A stretch of 64,000 bases of DNA from Alphaproteobacteria bacterium (GCA_030429495.1 JAUIFH010000005.1:248001-312000); one strand, 5' to 3'. Shown: positions 16,882 through 27,177, numbered from the stretch's first letter. Program-made: numbers and translations. Notes: generated from the sequence alone by a model not told the origin.

Positions 16882-18735
16882 ATGTCGAGTCCGCTGCGCA
16901 GCAAGAAGCGCGGAAACACGATCATCTGGATCCTGATGGCGATGCTGATCCTCGGTCTCGGCGGTTTCGGCGTAAGCAATTTCGGCGGCTCTGTCCGGTC
17001 CATCGGGACGGTCGGCGACCGCGACATCGACGTTCGCGACTATGCGCGCGCCCTGACCAACGAAATAAACGCGTTCTCGGCGCAGGTGGGCCAGCCGCTG
17101 ACCTTTGCGCAAGCGCAGTCCCTGGGTATCGACAAGTCGGTTCAGGCGCGGGTTCTCGCCTCTGCCGCACTCGACAACGAGGCCGCGCAGATCGGTATTT
17201 CCGTCGGTGACGATGCGGTCCGCAACAACCTCATGTCGATGGAAGCCTTCCACGGACTCGATGGCCAGTTCAACCGCGATGCCTACACGCTCCGGCTGCG
17301 GCAGGAGGGCCTCAGCGAGGCCGAGTTCGAGGGCAAGCTGCGCGACGAGGTTGCGCGCACGCTGCTTCAGGGCGCCGTTCAGGGCGGCACCGCCGCACCC
17401 GAGGCATTCGTCATTCACCTCGCCGCATGGCTGACCGAGACGCGTAGCTTCACGCTGGCGGAACTGATGGCGTCCGATCTGCCGGAACCGGTCCCGGCGC
17501 CGTCGGATGCCGACATCCAGGCCTATTACGACGCCCATCCCGAAGCCTTCACCCGCCCTGAGGCGCGGCGGATCACCTATGTCTGGCTCTCGCCCGAGAT
17601 GCTGACGGAAGAGGTGTTGCTGGATGACGAGGCGTTGCAAGCCGTCTATCAGGAGCGGATCGACGAATTCGTGACGCCCGAGCTTCGTCTGGTCGAACGC
17701 CTCGTCTATCCCGACGAGGCCAGCGCGGCCGAGGCGAAGGCACGGGTCGATGCCGGCACCGCGACATTCGAGGAGGTCGCGGCCGAGCGTGGCCTCACCC
17801 TTGCCGATATCGACCTCGGAGAGATGTCGGAAGCAGCACTTGGCGAGGCCGGCGCGGCCGTGTTCGCGCTTGACACCCCCGGCGTGGTCGGCCCCTTCGC
17901 CACCGACCTCGGGCCCGCGCTCTTTGCCATGAACGGCATTCTCGAAGCCCGCGAAGTCACGTTCGAAGAGGCGCGCGAGGATCTCGCTGCCGAGGCAACC
18001 GCGGACAAGGCGCGCCGACTGATCGCGGACCGCAGCGACGGGATCGAGGATCTGCTGGCAAGCGGCGCCACACTGGAAGAGGTCGCCAACGAAACAGGCA
18101 TGGAACTTGGTGAAATCGCCTTCAGCGAGGGGACCGAAGAAGGCATCGCCGCCTATGGCGGCTTCCGCGAAGCCGCGGCTGCCGCCAAGGCCGAGGATTT
18201 CCCGGCGCTGGCCGCGCTGGACGATGGCGGCGTCTTCGCCCTGCGTCTTGACGGGATCGACCCGCCGGCGCTGCGCCCGATCGAAGAGGTTCGCGACGAT
18301 GCGGCCCGAGCCTGGACGCGGGACGAGACCGAAACCCGCCTTGCCGCGCTTGGCGAGGAGGTCGCCGCCCGTGTCGGCGCCGGTGAGCCGCTGGAATCCA
18401 CCGGCCTTGTCACCACCCGCTACGGAGATTTCGCGCGCGGCGGTTTCCTTGCCGACACACCGGCGGAAGTCGCCGAGCAGGTCTTTACGCTGGACGATGG
18501 CGCGGCTGCGGTCGTGACCGCCGGTCGCCGGGTGCACGTCGTGACCCTGACCGGCATCCATGCCGCCGACCCGGCAGGCGAGGACATGACCCGCGCGAAG
18601 GAAGGGCTTTCGGCGCAGACCGGCCAATCCCTCGCACAGGACATGGTCCAGCTTTTCGTTCAGGCGATCGAGGCGGAGGCGGGCATCACGCTCGACCCGG
18701 CGGCGATCAACGCCGTCCACGCGCAGATGAACTGA
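16882..18735 (+). CDS. ppiD: Periplasmic PpiD-like peptidyl-prolyl isomerase
   Basis: This is a 617-residue membrane-anchored periplasmic folding factor. A short basic N-terminus precedes one membrane segment (about 12-33, IIWILMAMLILGLGGFGV). A SurA_N-like chaperone region (about 35-190) and a central parvulin-like PPIC domain (about 240-360) follow, then a long C-terminal chaperone part. It acts at the Sec exit on newly translocated proteins. The ATG is 10 bases after a GGGAGG. The trpE gene starts 10 bases downstream, a gene order recurrent in Rhodobacteraceae. Confidence 0.88.
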   Translation: MSSPLRSKKRGNTIIWILMAMLILGLGGFGVSNFGGSVRSIGTVGDRDIDVRDYARALTNEINAFSAQVGQPLTFAQAQSLGIDKSVQARVLASAALDNEAAQIGISVGDDAVRNNLMSMEAFHGLDGQFNRDAYTLRLRQEGLSEAEFEGKLRDEVARTLLQGAVQGGTAAPEAFVIHLAAWLTETRSFTLAELMASDLPEPVPAPSDADIQAYYDAHPEAFTRPEARRITYVWLSPEMLTEEVLLDDEALQAVYQERIDEFVTPELRLVERLVYPDEASAAEAKARVDAGTATFEEVAAERGLTLADIDLGEMSEAALGEAGAAVFALDTPGVVGPFATDLGPALFAMNGILEAREVTFEEAREDLAAEATADKARRLIADRSDGIEDLLASGATLEEVANETGMELGEIAFSEGTEEGIAAYGGFREAAAAAKAEDFPALAALDDGGVFALRLDGIDPPALRPIEEVRDDAARAWTRDETETRLAALGEEVAARVGAGEPLESTGLVTTRYGDFARGGFLADTPAEVAEQVFTLDDGAAAVVTAGRRVHVVTLTGIHAADPAGEDMTRAKEGLSAQTGQSLAQDMVQLFVQAIEAEAGITLDPAAINAVHAQMN

Positions 18736-18745
18736 GGACCGGCAC

Positions 18746-20260
18746 GTGGTGGCGCTGACCCCTTCCTTCGAGACGTTCGAGGCCGGCTGGGCCGAGGGCC
18801 GCAACCAGCTTGTCTTCGCGCGCCTTGCCGCCGATCTCGACACACCGGTTTCGCTGATGCTGAAGCTCGCCGACGCGCAGCCGATGAGCTTCATGCTCGA
18901 AAGCGTGACGGGTGGCGAGGTTCGGGGCCGTTACTCCGTCGTCGGGCTGAAGCCGGACGTGATCTGGGATTGCCGGGGCGAGGCGAGCCGGATCAACCGG
19001 CAGGCGCGCTACGATGCCGAGGCGTTCGAGGACCTGTCCGGCCATCCGCTCGAAACCCTGCGCGCGCTGATCGCGGAAAGCCGGATGGAGATGCCCGAGG
19101 GTATCCCGGCCATCGCCGCGGGGCTTTTCGGCTATCTCGGCTACGACATGATCCGGCTGGTGGAGCATCTGCCGAACGTGAAGCCCGATCCGATCGGCGT
19201 GCCTGACGCGACGCTGATCCGGCCGACGATCATCGCCGTCCTCGACGGCGTGAAGGGCGAGGTGACGGTCTGTTCCCCCGCATGGGCCGGATCGGGCCTG
19301 TCCGCGCGCGCGGCCTACGCCCAGGCCGCCGAGCGCGTCATGGATGCCGTGCGCGATCTTGAGCGTGCGCCGGCGGGCGAGACGCGCTCTCTCGGCGATA
19401 CTGCGCATCTGGGCGAACTGAAATCGAACTTCACGCCCGAGGCCTATCGCGCCGCCGTCGAGAAGGCGAAGGACTATATCCGCGCGGGCGACATCTTCCA
19501 GGTCGTGCCGTCACAGCGCTGGTCGGCGGATTTCACGCTGCCACCGTTCGCACTCTACCGTTCGCTCCGGCGCACGAACCCCTCGCCGTTCCTGACCTTC
19601 TTCAACTTCGGCACCTTCCATATCGTCGGCGCCAGCCCGGAAATCCTTGTCCGGGTCCGCGACGGCGAGGTGACGATCCGGCCCATCGCCGGCACAAGGC
19701 CGCGTGGCCGGACACCGGACGAGGACAGGGCGCTTGAGGCCGACCTGCTGGCCGACAAGAAGGAACTGGCCGAGCACCTGATGCTGCTCGACCTCGGGCG
19801 GAACGATGTGGGCCGTGTCGCGAAGGTCGGCACCGTCCATCCGACCGAGAAGTTCATCATCGAGCGTTATTCGCACGTCATGCACATCGTCTCCAACGTG
19901 GTGGGCGAAATCCGCGACGACGAGGATGCACTGTCGGCCCTGCTCGCCGGCCTGCCCGCCGGCACCGTCTCGGGCGCGCCGAAGGTCCGCGCGATGGAGA
20001 TCATCGACGAGCTGGAGCCCGAAAAGCGCGGCATCTATGGCGGCGGTGTGGGCTATTTCGCGGCCAATGGCGAGATGGACATGTGCATCGCGCTCCGCAC
20101 CGCAGTGGTTAAGGACGAGACGCTTTATGTCCAGGCCGGCGGCGGCGTCGTCTACGACAGCGACCCGGAGGCCGAGTTCCAGGAGACGGTCAACAAGTCC
20201 CGGGCCCTGAAGACGGCGGCCGAGGATGCCGGCCTCTTCGCCAGGCGCGGCAATAACTGA
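18746..20260 (+). CDS. trpE: Anthranilate synthase component I
   Basis: This 504-residue subunit makes anthranilate from chorismate and ammonia. The chorismate-binding domain carries DIFQVVPSQRW, SPEILVRV, PIAGTRPRGRTPDEDR, AEHLMLLDLGRNDVGRV, HIVSNVVGE and LPAGTVSGAPKVRAMEIIDELEP. The N-terminal part holds the tryptophan feedback region around LMLKLADAQPMSFMLESV. The start is GTG at 18746, 10 bases after ppiD. No trp leader peptide or attenuator was seen. Its glutaminase partner trpG lies 2 kb away beyond an oppositely oriented gene. Confidence 0.97.
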   Translation: MVALTPSFETFEAGWAEGRNQLVFARLAADLDTPVSLMLKLADAQPMSFMLESVTGGEVRGRYSVVGLKPDVIWDCRGEASRINRQARYDAEAFEDLSGHPLETLRALIAESRMEMPEGIPAIAAGLFGYLGYDMIRLVEHLPNVKPDPIGVPDATLIRPTIIAVLDGVKGEVTVCSPAWAGSGLSARAAYAQAAERVMDAVRDLERAPAGETRSLGDTAHLGELKSNFTPEAYRAAVEKAKDYIRAGDIFQVVPSQRWSADFTLPPFALYRSLRRTNPSPFLTFFNFGTFHIVGASPEILVRVRDGEVTIRPIAGTRPRGRTPDEDRALEADLLADKKELAEHLMLLDLGRNDVGRVAKVGTVHPTEKFIIERYSHVMHIVSNVVGEIRDDEDALSALLAGLPAGTVSGAPKVRAMEIIDELEPEKRGIYGGGVGYFAANGEMDMCIALRTAVVKDETLYVQAGGGVVYDSDPEAEFQETVNKSRALKTAAEDAGLFARRGNN

Positions 20261-20277
20261 ACGCCCGCGGCGGCGTC

Positions 20278-22215
20278 TCAGCCCCCCGCCAGCATGACCG
20301 CCGATACCGGCGCGACAGCCGTCTGCTTCGCCCCTTCGGCGATCCAGCCGCGCAAGGCTTCGACCGTGTCAGGCGCTGTCGTCGCGAAAACGACGACCTG
20401 GCCTGAGCGGGCCGCTTCGAAGGCGGCGCGGTCCAGATCGCGGCGGATCGATGCAGCGTCCTCGCCAGCCGCATCGAGGTTGCGGAACACTTTCGCATGG
20501 GCAAGTCCCGCAGCCGTCGCAGCCTGTCCCGCCGGATCAAGGCCGAACCCATAGGTCACCAGCCCAAGACCCTCCGCCCCCATCAGCGCCACGAGGTGCT
20601 GCGCCATGCGCCGGTCGGTCTGGTGAATGGCATCAGGCGCGCCAATCAGCGCGACCGCCTCCGGCAGCGTCTGTTCGTAGCCCTGATAGCTGACTTCCAG
20701 ATCGGCGCCGGTCGCGCCCGCGGGAAGCGGCGGCGCGAGAATTGCCACTTCCAGCCCGGCAAACCGGTAATCCCGCGCGCGGCTGGCCGCGCCGGGCTGG
20801 GTCGGATCAAGGGCGATCGTCACCGGCACGCCAAGCGCCGCCAGCGCCGTTGCATCGGCGTTTCCGTCATCGGCCAGAATCACGCCGACCAGCGGCAGGC
20901 CATCCGGATTGTCGAAGCCGGCCGCAAAACGGGCCACGGCTGCGTCATCGGCGCCGAGTTCGGGCGAAGCCGGGGCGTCGGCCACGCCGCCGCCTGCATC
21001 CCCGGCCTCGGCCGAGGCGGCGCCGACCTGCGGCAACCGGTTGATCTGGACGCCGGGGACTGCGTTCGTGAAACCGATCTTCGGCGCGTTGGCGTTGCCA
21101 AGCGGGCGCTGCGGCACAAGCTCCACGACCGTGGGCGCCTGTGCGGGCGCCTCGGCGACCTCCGGGGCTTCGCTGGCCGGCTGTGGCGCGGGTGCTTCGG
21201 CGGCGGGCGCAGGTTCTACCGACGGAGCCTCGGGTTCCGGCAAGGCAGGCGTCTCGGGCAGTGCTGGCGCCGCTTCCGCGACCTCTGTCATGGCGGGCAC
21301 CTCCGGCGCTTCCGCTCCGACGTCTGCATCCGGCGTGGCGGGCGAAGTTTCTTCAGCCACCTGCGGCAATGTCGTCTCCGGCGCGGTCTCGGGCGCGACC
21401 TCCGGCAGTGCGTCCGCAGCCGCCGTCACGATCTCGGGCATCGGATCGGGCGCTTCGTCCCCGGCAAGAACGGGGGCGATCGGCGATTCCGTACCGGCTG
21501 TCGGCGTGGCCTCGTCCGCCACGGGAAGTTCGGCGATGATCGTCGGTTCGGTAGGGTCGGGTGACGCCATCGTCACCGGTGCGACCGTCTGGCCCTCGGG
21601 GATCGCAGCCGGGGCCACATCGGCAAGGGCCGGCGCGGCTTCGGGTGCGGGCGCGGCGATATCCGGCGCGGCGGACACCGCCGGCGCGGGCGCGAGTTCG
21701 GGAAGAACCGGGGTTTCGTCCGGCCGCTCGCGCGCGAACTCAGAGCCGGGGGGGACCTCGACCTCCGCGGTTTCCGGCCCGCTGTCGATCGCCGCCATTT
21801 CGGTCGCGCCTGCCTCCGGCGCGGTCATATCGGTCTCGACCGCCTCTGACGCCACCGTGTCGGCCCCGGACATCTCGGTCGTGGCCATTTCCTGCTCGGC
21901 CGTTTCCGGCGCGGCCTCGTCCTCGGCCTCGACGGCAACTTCGGGCGCCGCCGTCGTCCCCGCGACCGTCTCGGTCACGGTTTCGCCGGACGCCTCCGTT
22001 TCGGCGGCCACTTCAGGCGCGATCACTTCGGCCGCTTCTTCTTCCGCAGCCGTCTCTGCCGCCACCTGCGCCTCGGCCGGTTCCACGCTTTCCGCCTGTG
22101 GCGCGCTCGCCATCCGCACCGTATCGCCGACGGGCACCACGAGTCCCACGGCGGTCAACACGACGCCGCTGACCAGTATGCCGGCCAGCACACCCAAAAT
22201 CAGTCCTCTGCCCAC
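20278..22215 (-). CDS. Divergent polysaccharide deacetylase with long Ala/Glu/Pro linker
   Basis: A 645-residue protein. It has an N-terminal membrane segment (GLILGVLAGILVSGVVLTAVG), then a low-complexity Ala/Glu/Pro/Thr-rich region of roughly 350 residues, then a C-terminal YibQ-type divergent polysaccharide deacetylase domain (about 430-645; PLVGVILADDGNADATAL, VTIALDP, and HQTDRRM). The start is GTG at 22215, giving MGRGLILG, because a perfect GGAGG lies 5 bases upstream; a longer frame to ATG 22299 adds residues unlike the family. The substrate is unknown. It splits trpE from trpG on the opposite strand. Confidence 0.8.
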   Translation of the reverse strand: MGRGLILGVLAGILVSGVVLTAVGLVVPVGDTVRMASAPQAESVEPAEAQVAAETAAEEEAAEVIAPEVAAETEASGETVTETVAGTTAAPEVAVEAEDEAAPETAEQEMATTEMSGADTVASEAVETDMTAPEAGATEMAAIDSGPETAEVEVPPGSEFARERPDETPVLPELAPAPAVSAAPDIAAPAPEAAPALADVAPAAIPEGQTVAPVTMASPDPTEPTIIAELPVADEATPTAGTESPIAPVLAGDEAPDPMPEIVTAAADALPEVAPETAPETTLPQVAEETSPATPDADVGAEAPEVPAMTEVAEAAPALPETPALPEPEAPSVEPAPAAEAPAPQPASEAPEVAEAPAQAPTVVELVPQRPLGNANAPKIGFTNAVPGVQINRLPQVGAASAEAGDAGGGVADAPASPELGADDAAVARFAAGFDNPDGLPLVGVILADDGNADATALAALGVPVTIALDPTQPGAASRARDYRFAGLEVAILAPPLPAGATGADLEVSYQGYEQTLPEAVALIGAPDAIHQTDRRMAQHLVALMGAEGLGLVTYGFGLDPAGQAATAAGLAHAKVFRNLDAAGEDAASIRRDLDRAAFEAARSGQVVVFATTAPDTVEALRGWIAEGAKQTAVAPVSAVMLAGG

Positions 22216-22348
22216 GACTGCCTCCGACGCCTCAATCGCCCGCGAACCTCTTCTTGCCTTGACCCGGCCGCGCGGCTCTGACCATGTATAGCCCGTCATG
22301 CAGCGGGGTTCACCCCCTGATTGCACATGGTATTGCGAAGGTCCGCCG

Positions 22349-22942
22349 ATGCTGCTTCTGATCGACAACTACGACAGCTTCACCTACAACCTCGTCCACT
22401 ATTTCGGCGAGATCGGTGCCGAAGTCGTGGTCCGCCGCAACGACGCGCTGAACGTTCAGGAGGCGATGGCGCTGAACGCCGCGGCCATCGTCCTGTCGCC
22501 GGGACCGTGCGATCCCGATCAAGCCGGGATCTGCCTTACCCTGACCAAAGCGGCGGCAGAGACGCGGACACCGCTTCTGGGGGTCTGCCTCGGCCATCAG
22601 ACGATCGGTCAGGCGTTTGGCGGCAAGGTCGTGCGCTGCCACGAGATCGTGCACGGCAAGATGGGCAAGATGCATCATTCCGGACAGGGCGTCTTTGCCG
22701 GCCTGCCCTCGCCCTTCGAGGCGACGCGCTATCACTCACTGGTCGTCGACCGGGCCACTTTGCCCGACTGCCTGGAAGTGACCGCCTGGCTGGAAGACGG
22801 GACGATCATGGGGCTGAAGCACCGCGACCTTCCGATCGAGGGCGTGCAGTTCCACCCGGAATCCATCGCCTCCGAACACGGCCACCAGATGCTGCGCACC
22901 TTCCTCGAGGGCGCGGGCGTCCCGCTTGGGATGCCGGCATGA
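22349..22942 (+). CDS. trpG: Anthranilate synthase component II (glutamine amidotransferase)
   Basis: This 197-residue class I glutaminase supplies ammonia to TrpE. The triad is visible: Cys80 in LLGVCLGHQ, His169 and Glu171 in [10 protein letters not shown]. The oxyanion loop [11 protein letters not shown] is at 50-60. The start is ATG 22349 ([14 protein letters not shown]). Its stop overlaps the trpD start by 4 bases. Confidence 0.97.
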   Translation: MLLLIDNYDSFTYNLVHYFGEIGAEVVVRRNDALNVQEAMALNAAAIVLSPGPCDPDQAGICLTLTKAAAETRTPLLGVCLGHQTIGQAFGGKVVRCHEIVHGKMGKMHHSGQGVFAGLPSPFEATRYHSLVVDRATLPDCLEVTAWLEDGTIMGLKHRDLPIEGVQFHPESIASEHGHQMLRTFLEGAGVPLGMPA

Positions 22943-23955
22943 GCGACGATATCCGCCCGCTGATCGGCCTTGCCGCCGACCGTCCCCTGACGCGCGAAGA
23001 GGCGGAAACCGCCTTCGCCGCACTCTTTGACGGGGCCGCAACGCCAAGTCAGATGGGCGGGCTCCTGATGGCGCTGCGCACGCGTGGCGAGACGGTCGAG
23101 GAGATCGCGGCCGCCGCGCGGGTGATGCGGGCGAAATGCAACAAGGTGCGCGCGCCGGAAGGCGCGATGGACATCGTCGGAACCGGCGGCGACGGCAAGG
23201 GCACGCTGAACATCTCCACCGCCACGGCCTTCGTGGTTGCCGGCGCAGGCGTCGTCGTGGCCAAGCATGGCAACCGCAACCTCAGCTCCAAATCGGGGGC
23301 GGCAGATGCGCTGACACAGATGGGGGTCGACGTGATGATCGGCCCGGAAGCGGTTGAAAAAGCGCTGAAAGACTGCGGCATCGCTTTCATGATGGCGCCG
23401 ATGCACCATCCCGCGATCCGCCATGTCATGCCGACCCGCGCGGAACTGGGCACCCGCACCGTCTTCAACCTTCTCGGCCCGCTCACCAACCCCGCCGGGG
23501 TAAAGCGCCAGCTGACCGGCGCCTTCTCGCGCGACTGGATCCGGCCAATGGCGGAAACGCTGGCGGCACTCGGTTCCGACCGCGCCTGGCTGGTCCATGG
23601 ATCGGACGGCACCGATGAACTGTCGATCGCCGGGACGAGCTGGGTCGCCGCGCTGGAGGACGGCACGGTGCGCGAGTTCGAGGTGCATCCCGAGGAGGCC
23701 GGCCTGCCGGTCCACCCGTTCGAAGCGATCATGGGCGGCAGCCCCGAGGAGAATGCCGCCGCCTTCCGCGCGCTTCTGGCGGGCGCGGCCGGCGCCTATC
23801 GCGACGCGGTGCTGCTGAATGCCGCCGCGGCCCTCGTCGTCGCCGGCAAGGCCACCGGGCTGAAAGACGGCGCGGCGCAGGCCGCCGAGAGCATCGACAG
23901 CGGCGCCGCGAAGGCGAAGATCGAGGCGCTGGCCGCAGCCACGCAGGCGGCATGA
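22939..23955 (+). CDS. trpD: Anthranilate phosphoribosyltransferase
   Basis: This 338-residue enzyme transfers phosphoribose from PRPP to anthranilate. It has the glycine loop [17 protein letters not shown], the [14 protein letters not shown] segment, and [16 protein letters not shown]. It begins inside the trpG stop (ATGA) and its own stop overlaps the ung start by 4 bases, so trpG-trpD-ung is tightly coupled. Confidence 0.97.
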   Translation: MSDDIRPLIGLAADRPLTREEAETAFAALFDGAATPSQMGGLLMALRTRGETVEEIAAAARVMRAKCNKVRAPEGAMDIVGTGGDGKGTLNISTATAFVVAGAGVVVAKHGNRNLSSKSGAADALTQMGVDVMIGPEAVEKALKDCGIAFMMAPMHHPAIRHVMPTRAELGTRTVFNLLGPLTNPAGVKRQLTGAFSRDWIRPMAETLAALGSDRAWLVHGSDGTDELSIAGTSWVAALEDGTVREFEVHPEEAGLPVHPFEAIMGGSPEENAAAFRALLAGAAGAYRDAVLLNAAAALVVAGKATGLKDGAAQAAESIDSGAAKAKIEALAAATQAA

Positions 23956-24593
23956 TCCCCGCCGCCTGGGCGCATCTTCCCTTCTTCACGCGTGACTGGC
24001 CGGGCATCGACGCCACACTGGCGAAGGAGCAAAGGCCGGTCTACCCACCGCGCGAGCGCATCTTTGCCGCACTCGACGCCTGCGCGCCGGAGGATGTCCG
24101 TGTCGTCATCCTCGGCCAGGACCCCTATCACACGCCGGGCAAGGCCGACGGGCTGGCCTTCTCGATCCCGGACGGGTTTCCGGGAAGGCTGGACAGTCTT
24201 GGAAACATCTTCAAGGAGTTGCACGACGATCTTGGCGTTGATCGAAGCCGCACCGACCTGGCCGGCTGGGCGCGGCAGGGCATCCTGTTGCTCAACACCG
24301 CGCTGACCGTGCCGGAAGGACGCCCCAAGGCCCATGCCAGGCTGGGCTGGGACCAGCTGGCGGCCGAAGTGCTGGCCGAGATCGACACCAGCCCGCGCGC
24401 CTGCCTGCTCTGGGGCGGCCCGGCGCAGGCGGTGGCGCGGCGGCACCTGCATAATCCGGGCCATCTCCGGATCGAGAGCGCGCATCCCTCGCCGCTTTCG
24501 GTCTATCGCGGCTTCTTCGGCTCCCGCCCGTTCAGCCATGTCAATGCGTGGCTGGTCGCGCGGGGGGAAGAACCGGTCCGCTGGGAGGAATAG
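23952..24593 (+). CDS. ung: Uracil-DNA glycosylase, family 1
   Basis: This 213-residue repair enzyme removes uracil from DNA. It has the catalytic motif GQDPYH (residues 55-60, Asp57) and the C-terminal HPSPLS loop (178-183) that inserts into the minor groove. LLLNTALTV and WDQL further match family 1. It is inserted between trpD and trpC with an ATGA overlap on trpD, an unexpected place for a repair gene. Confidence 0.95.
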   Translation: MIPAAWAHLPFFTRDWPGIDATLAKEQRPVYPPRERIFAALDACAPEDVRVVILGQDPYHTPGKADGLAFSIPDGFPGRLDSLGNIFKELHDDLGVDRSRTDLAGWARQGILLLNTALTVPEGRPKAHARLGWDQLAAEVLAEIDTSPRACLLWGGPAQAVARRHLHNPGHLRIESAHPSPLSVYRGFFGSRPFSHVNAWLVARGEEPVRWEE

Positions 24594-24600
24594 CGCCGAC

Positions 24601-24653
24601 GTGGGGGTTTCCCACCCCCACACCCCCGGGGAGTATTTGCGAACAGAAGAAGG
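24601..24653 (+). repeat. Intergenic hairpin/AGTATTT/AGAAGAAG repeat, copy 2
   Basis: GTGGGGG (24601-24607) pairs with CCCCCAC (24615-24621). Then come ACCCCCGGGG, AGTATTT (24632-24638) and GCGAACAGAAGAAG. It starts 7 bases after the ung stop and ends about 44 bases before trpC. The stem bases differ from copy 1, but pairing and layout are kept, which suggests selection on the hairpin. Confidence 0.8.
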
Positions 24654-24696
24654 CGGAAGGGCTTTTCGTCCTGCGAGCGCGGGGGTAAGGAGGGGC

Positions 24697-25500
24697 ATGG
24701 ATATTCTCGACAAGATCAAGACCTACAAGCTGGAAGAGGTCGCCGCCGCGAAAGCCGCGCGGCCGCTTGCCGGGATCGAGGCCGAGGCGCGGACGGCAGG
24801 AGCGCCGCGCGGCTTTGCCCGGGCGCTGCAGGCGGCAGCCGGCACGGGTTACGGGCTGATCGCCGAGATCAAGAAGGCGAGCCCATCGAAGGGGCTGATC
24901 CGGGCGGATTTCGACCCGCCGGAACTGGCGCGGGCCTATGAGGCGGGCGGGGCCACCTGCCTGTCGGTCCTGACCGATGCGCCGTCCTTCCAGGGCGCGC
25001 CCGGGTTTCTGATCGAGGCGCGCGCGGCCGTCGCGCTACCGGCGCTTCGCAAGGATTTCATGTATGACCCCTACCAGGTTACCGAGGCGCGCGCCTGGGG
25101 TGCGGACTGCATCCTGATCATCCTCGCCTCTGTCTCGGATGCGCAGGCGGCGGAGCTGGAGGATGCCGCCTTCGGCTGGGGCATGGACGTGCTCTTGGAG
25201 GTTCATGACGAGGCGGAACTTGACCGGGCACTCGCACTGAAATCGCCTCTGGTTGGCGTAAACAACCGCAATCTCAAGACCTTCGAGGTCACTCTTGATA
25301 CAACAAGGCGGCTTGCTCCGCGCCTGCCCGCTGACCGGCACCTGGTCTGCGAAAGCGGGCTTTTCACACCCGCCGACCTTGCGGCGATGGCCGACTGCGG
25401 CGCGCGCAGCTTCCTGATCGGCGAAAGCCTGATGCGGCAGGCGGATGTGGCGGCGGCGACGCGCGCGATCCTGGCTGACCCGGCCCGGGCGGAGGCGTGA
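24697..25500 (+). CDS. trpC: Indole-3-glycerol-phosphate synthase
   Basis: This 267-residue TIM-barrel enzyme has the signature [16 protein letters not shown], the active-site lysine in [35 protein letters not shown], and SGLFTPADL. The TrpF domain found fused in enterics is absent. The ATG at 24697 follows AAGGAGG. The moaC gene starts 2 bases after the stop. Confidence 0.97.
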   Translation: MDILDKIKTYKLEEVAAAKAARPLAGIEAEARTAGAPRGFARALQAAAGTGYGLIAEIKKASPSKGLIRADFDPPELARAYEAGGATCLSVLTDAPSFQGAPGFLIEARAAVALPALRKDFMYDPYQVTEARAWGADCILIILASVSDAQAAELEDAAFGWGMDVLLEVHDEAELDRALALKSPLVGVNNRNLKTFEVTLDTTRRLAPRLPADRHLVCESGLFTPADLAAMADCGARSFLIGESLMRQADVAAATRAILADPARAEA

Positions 25501-25502
25501 CG

Positions 25503-25976
25503 ATGCCGCTGACCCATTTCGACGCGGAAGGCCGGGCGCATATGGTCGATGTCTCCGACAAGGCGGTGACGGCCCGTGTCGCGGTGGCCGAGGCGCAGGT
25601 GGTCATGCTGCCCGAGACGCTGGCGCTGGTGACCGGGGGGCAGGCGAAGAAGGGCGACGTGCTTGGCGTTGCCCGGCTGGCCGGGATCATGGCGGCGAAG
25701 AAGACCGCCGATCTGATCCCGCTTTGCCATCCCCTGCCGATCACCAAGGTCGCGATCGAGCTTGCGGCCGATGCCGCGCTGCCGGGCGTCAGGATCGAGG
25801 CGACCGTCCGCACCACGGGCCAGACCGGGGTGGAGATGGAGGCGCTGACGGCGGCCTCTGTCGCGGCGCTGACGGTCTATGACATGCTGAAGGCGGCGGA
25901 GAAGTCGATGCGCATCGAAGGTCTGCGTGTCGTTCTGAAAGACGGTGGGAAATCAGGCCGTTACGAGGCAGAATGA
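25503..25976 (+). CDS. moaC: Cyclic pyranopterin monophosphate synthase
   Basis: This 157-residue enzyme makes cyclic pyranopterin phosphate for molybdenum cofactor. It shows [54 protein letters not shown] and the catalytic Lys/Asp in [10 protein letters not shown]. The start is ATG 25503 with GGAGG upstream. It is cotranscribed with trpC and moeA. Confidence 0.96.
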   Translation: MPLTHFDAEGRAHMVDVSDKAVTARVAVAEAQVVMLPETLALVTGGQAKKGDVLGVARLAGIMAAKKTADLIPLCHPLPITKVAIELAADAALPGVRIEATVRTTGQTGVEMEALTAASVAALTVYDMLKAAEKSMRIEGLRVVLKDGGKSGRYEAE

Positions 25977-25992
25977 AGGGGCGGAGCGCGCC

Positions 25993-27177
25993 ATGATCCC
26001 TGTCGAGGAAGCCCTTTCCCGCCTGTTCGCCCTGTGCCGGCCCCTGCCGCCGGAAACCATTGCCCTCCGCCATGCGGCAAACCGCGTGCTGGCGGCCCCC
26101 GTCATCGCCACCCGCGACCAACCACCCTTCCCGGCCTCGGCGATGGACGGCTACGCGGTGCGCGATGCCGACCATGCCGCTGGCGCCGTCCTTTCGGTGA
26201 TCGGAGAGGCAGCCGCGGGGCGCGGATATTCCGGCGCCATCGGTCCGGGCGAGGCGATCCGCATCTTCACCGGCGCGCCGGTCCCCGAGGGTGGCGAGCG
26301 TGTCGTCCTGCAGGAGGACGTGACGCGCGACGGCGACCGGATCACCCTGGGTGACCGGCTTGAACAGGGCAGCAATATCCGCGCGGCGGGGCAGGATTTC
26401 CGCGCGGGCGACCGGATCGAAGCACCCCGCAGGCTGACGGCGCCCGACCTTGCGCTGGCCGCCGCGATGAATGTGGCCGATCTGACGGTCACGCGCCGCC
26501 CCGTCGTGGCCTTCATCGCGACGGGCGACGAACTGGTGATGCCCGGCGAGGCGCCGGGCCCCGACCAGATCATCGCCTCCAACAGCTTCGCCCTGGCGGC
26601 GATGGCCGAGGCGGCGGGCGCGGAGGCGCGGCTGCTGCCGATCGCACGGGACACCGAGGCATCGCTCCGCTTCACGGTCGATCTTGCCCGCGACGCGGAT
26701 CTGATCGTGACGATCGGCGGCGCGTCAGTCGGGGATCACGACCTCGTCGGCAAGGTGACGGCGGATCTCGGGATGGAGCGGTCGTTCTACAAGATCGCGA
26801 TGCGGCCGGGGAAACCGCTGATGGCGGGCAGGCTTGGCGGCGCCGTTCTGCTTGGCCTTCCCGGAAACCCCGTATCGTCAATTGTTTGCGGCCATATCTT
26901 CATGCTTCCCATGCTGGCCGCGATGCAGGGCCTGCCCCCTGCGCCAGCCCCGCAACGCCGCGCTGCGCTCGCCGAGGGTGTCGCCGCGAACGGCCCCCGG
27001 GCGCATTACATGCGGGCGCGGGTCGAAACCCGGGATGGCACCACGCTGATCCACCCGTTCGCGCGGCAGGACAGTGCACTTCTCACCGTCCTTGCCGAGG
27101 CGAATGCACTTCTGGTGCGTCCGGTCGGCGACGCGGCCCGGCCTGCCGGAACCGAGGTCGGCTATATTCCGCTTTGA
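25993..27177 (+). CDS. moeA: Molybdopterin molybdenumtransferase
   Basis: This 394-residue enzyme inserts molybdate into molybdopterin. Domains in order: MoeA N-terminal with ASAMDGYAVRD, the MoCF-biosynthesis domain with FIATGDELV, IGGASVGDHDLV and GLPGNPVSS, and a C-terminal beta domain. ATG 25993 gives the family N-terminus MIPVEEAL. It lies 16 bases after moaC. The lexA promoter follows its stop directly. Confidence 0.96.
   Translation: MIPVEEALSRLFALCRPLPPETIALRHAANRVLAAPVIATRDQPPFPASAMDGYAVRDADHAAGAVLSVIGEAAAGRGYSGAIGPGEAIRIFTGAPVPEGGERVVLQEDVTRDGDRITLGDRLEQGSNIRAAGQDFRAGDRIEAPRRLTAPDLALAAAMNVADLTVTRRPVVAFIATGDELVMPGEAPGPDQIIASNSFALAAMAEAAGAEARLLPIARDTEASLRFTVDLARDADLIVTIGGASVGDHDLVGKVTADLGMERSFYKIAMRPGKPLMAGRLGGAVLLGLPGNPVSSIVCGHIFMLPMLAAMQGLPPAPAPQRRAALAEGVAANGPRAHYMRARVETRDGTTLIHPFARQDSALLTVLAEANALLVRPVGDAARPAGTEVGYIPL

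Noticed and set aside
18736-18745. trp attenuator before trpE
   Set aside because: Only 10 bases separate ppiD and trpE; there is no room for a leader peptide or hairpins, and none was found inside the end of ppiD.
22216-22299. ATG start 84 bases upstream for the deacetylase gene
   Set aside because: The residues added are charged and not conserved in kind, while GTG 22215 has a perfect GGAGG and gives a clean membrane anchor at the N-terminus.
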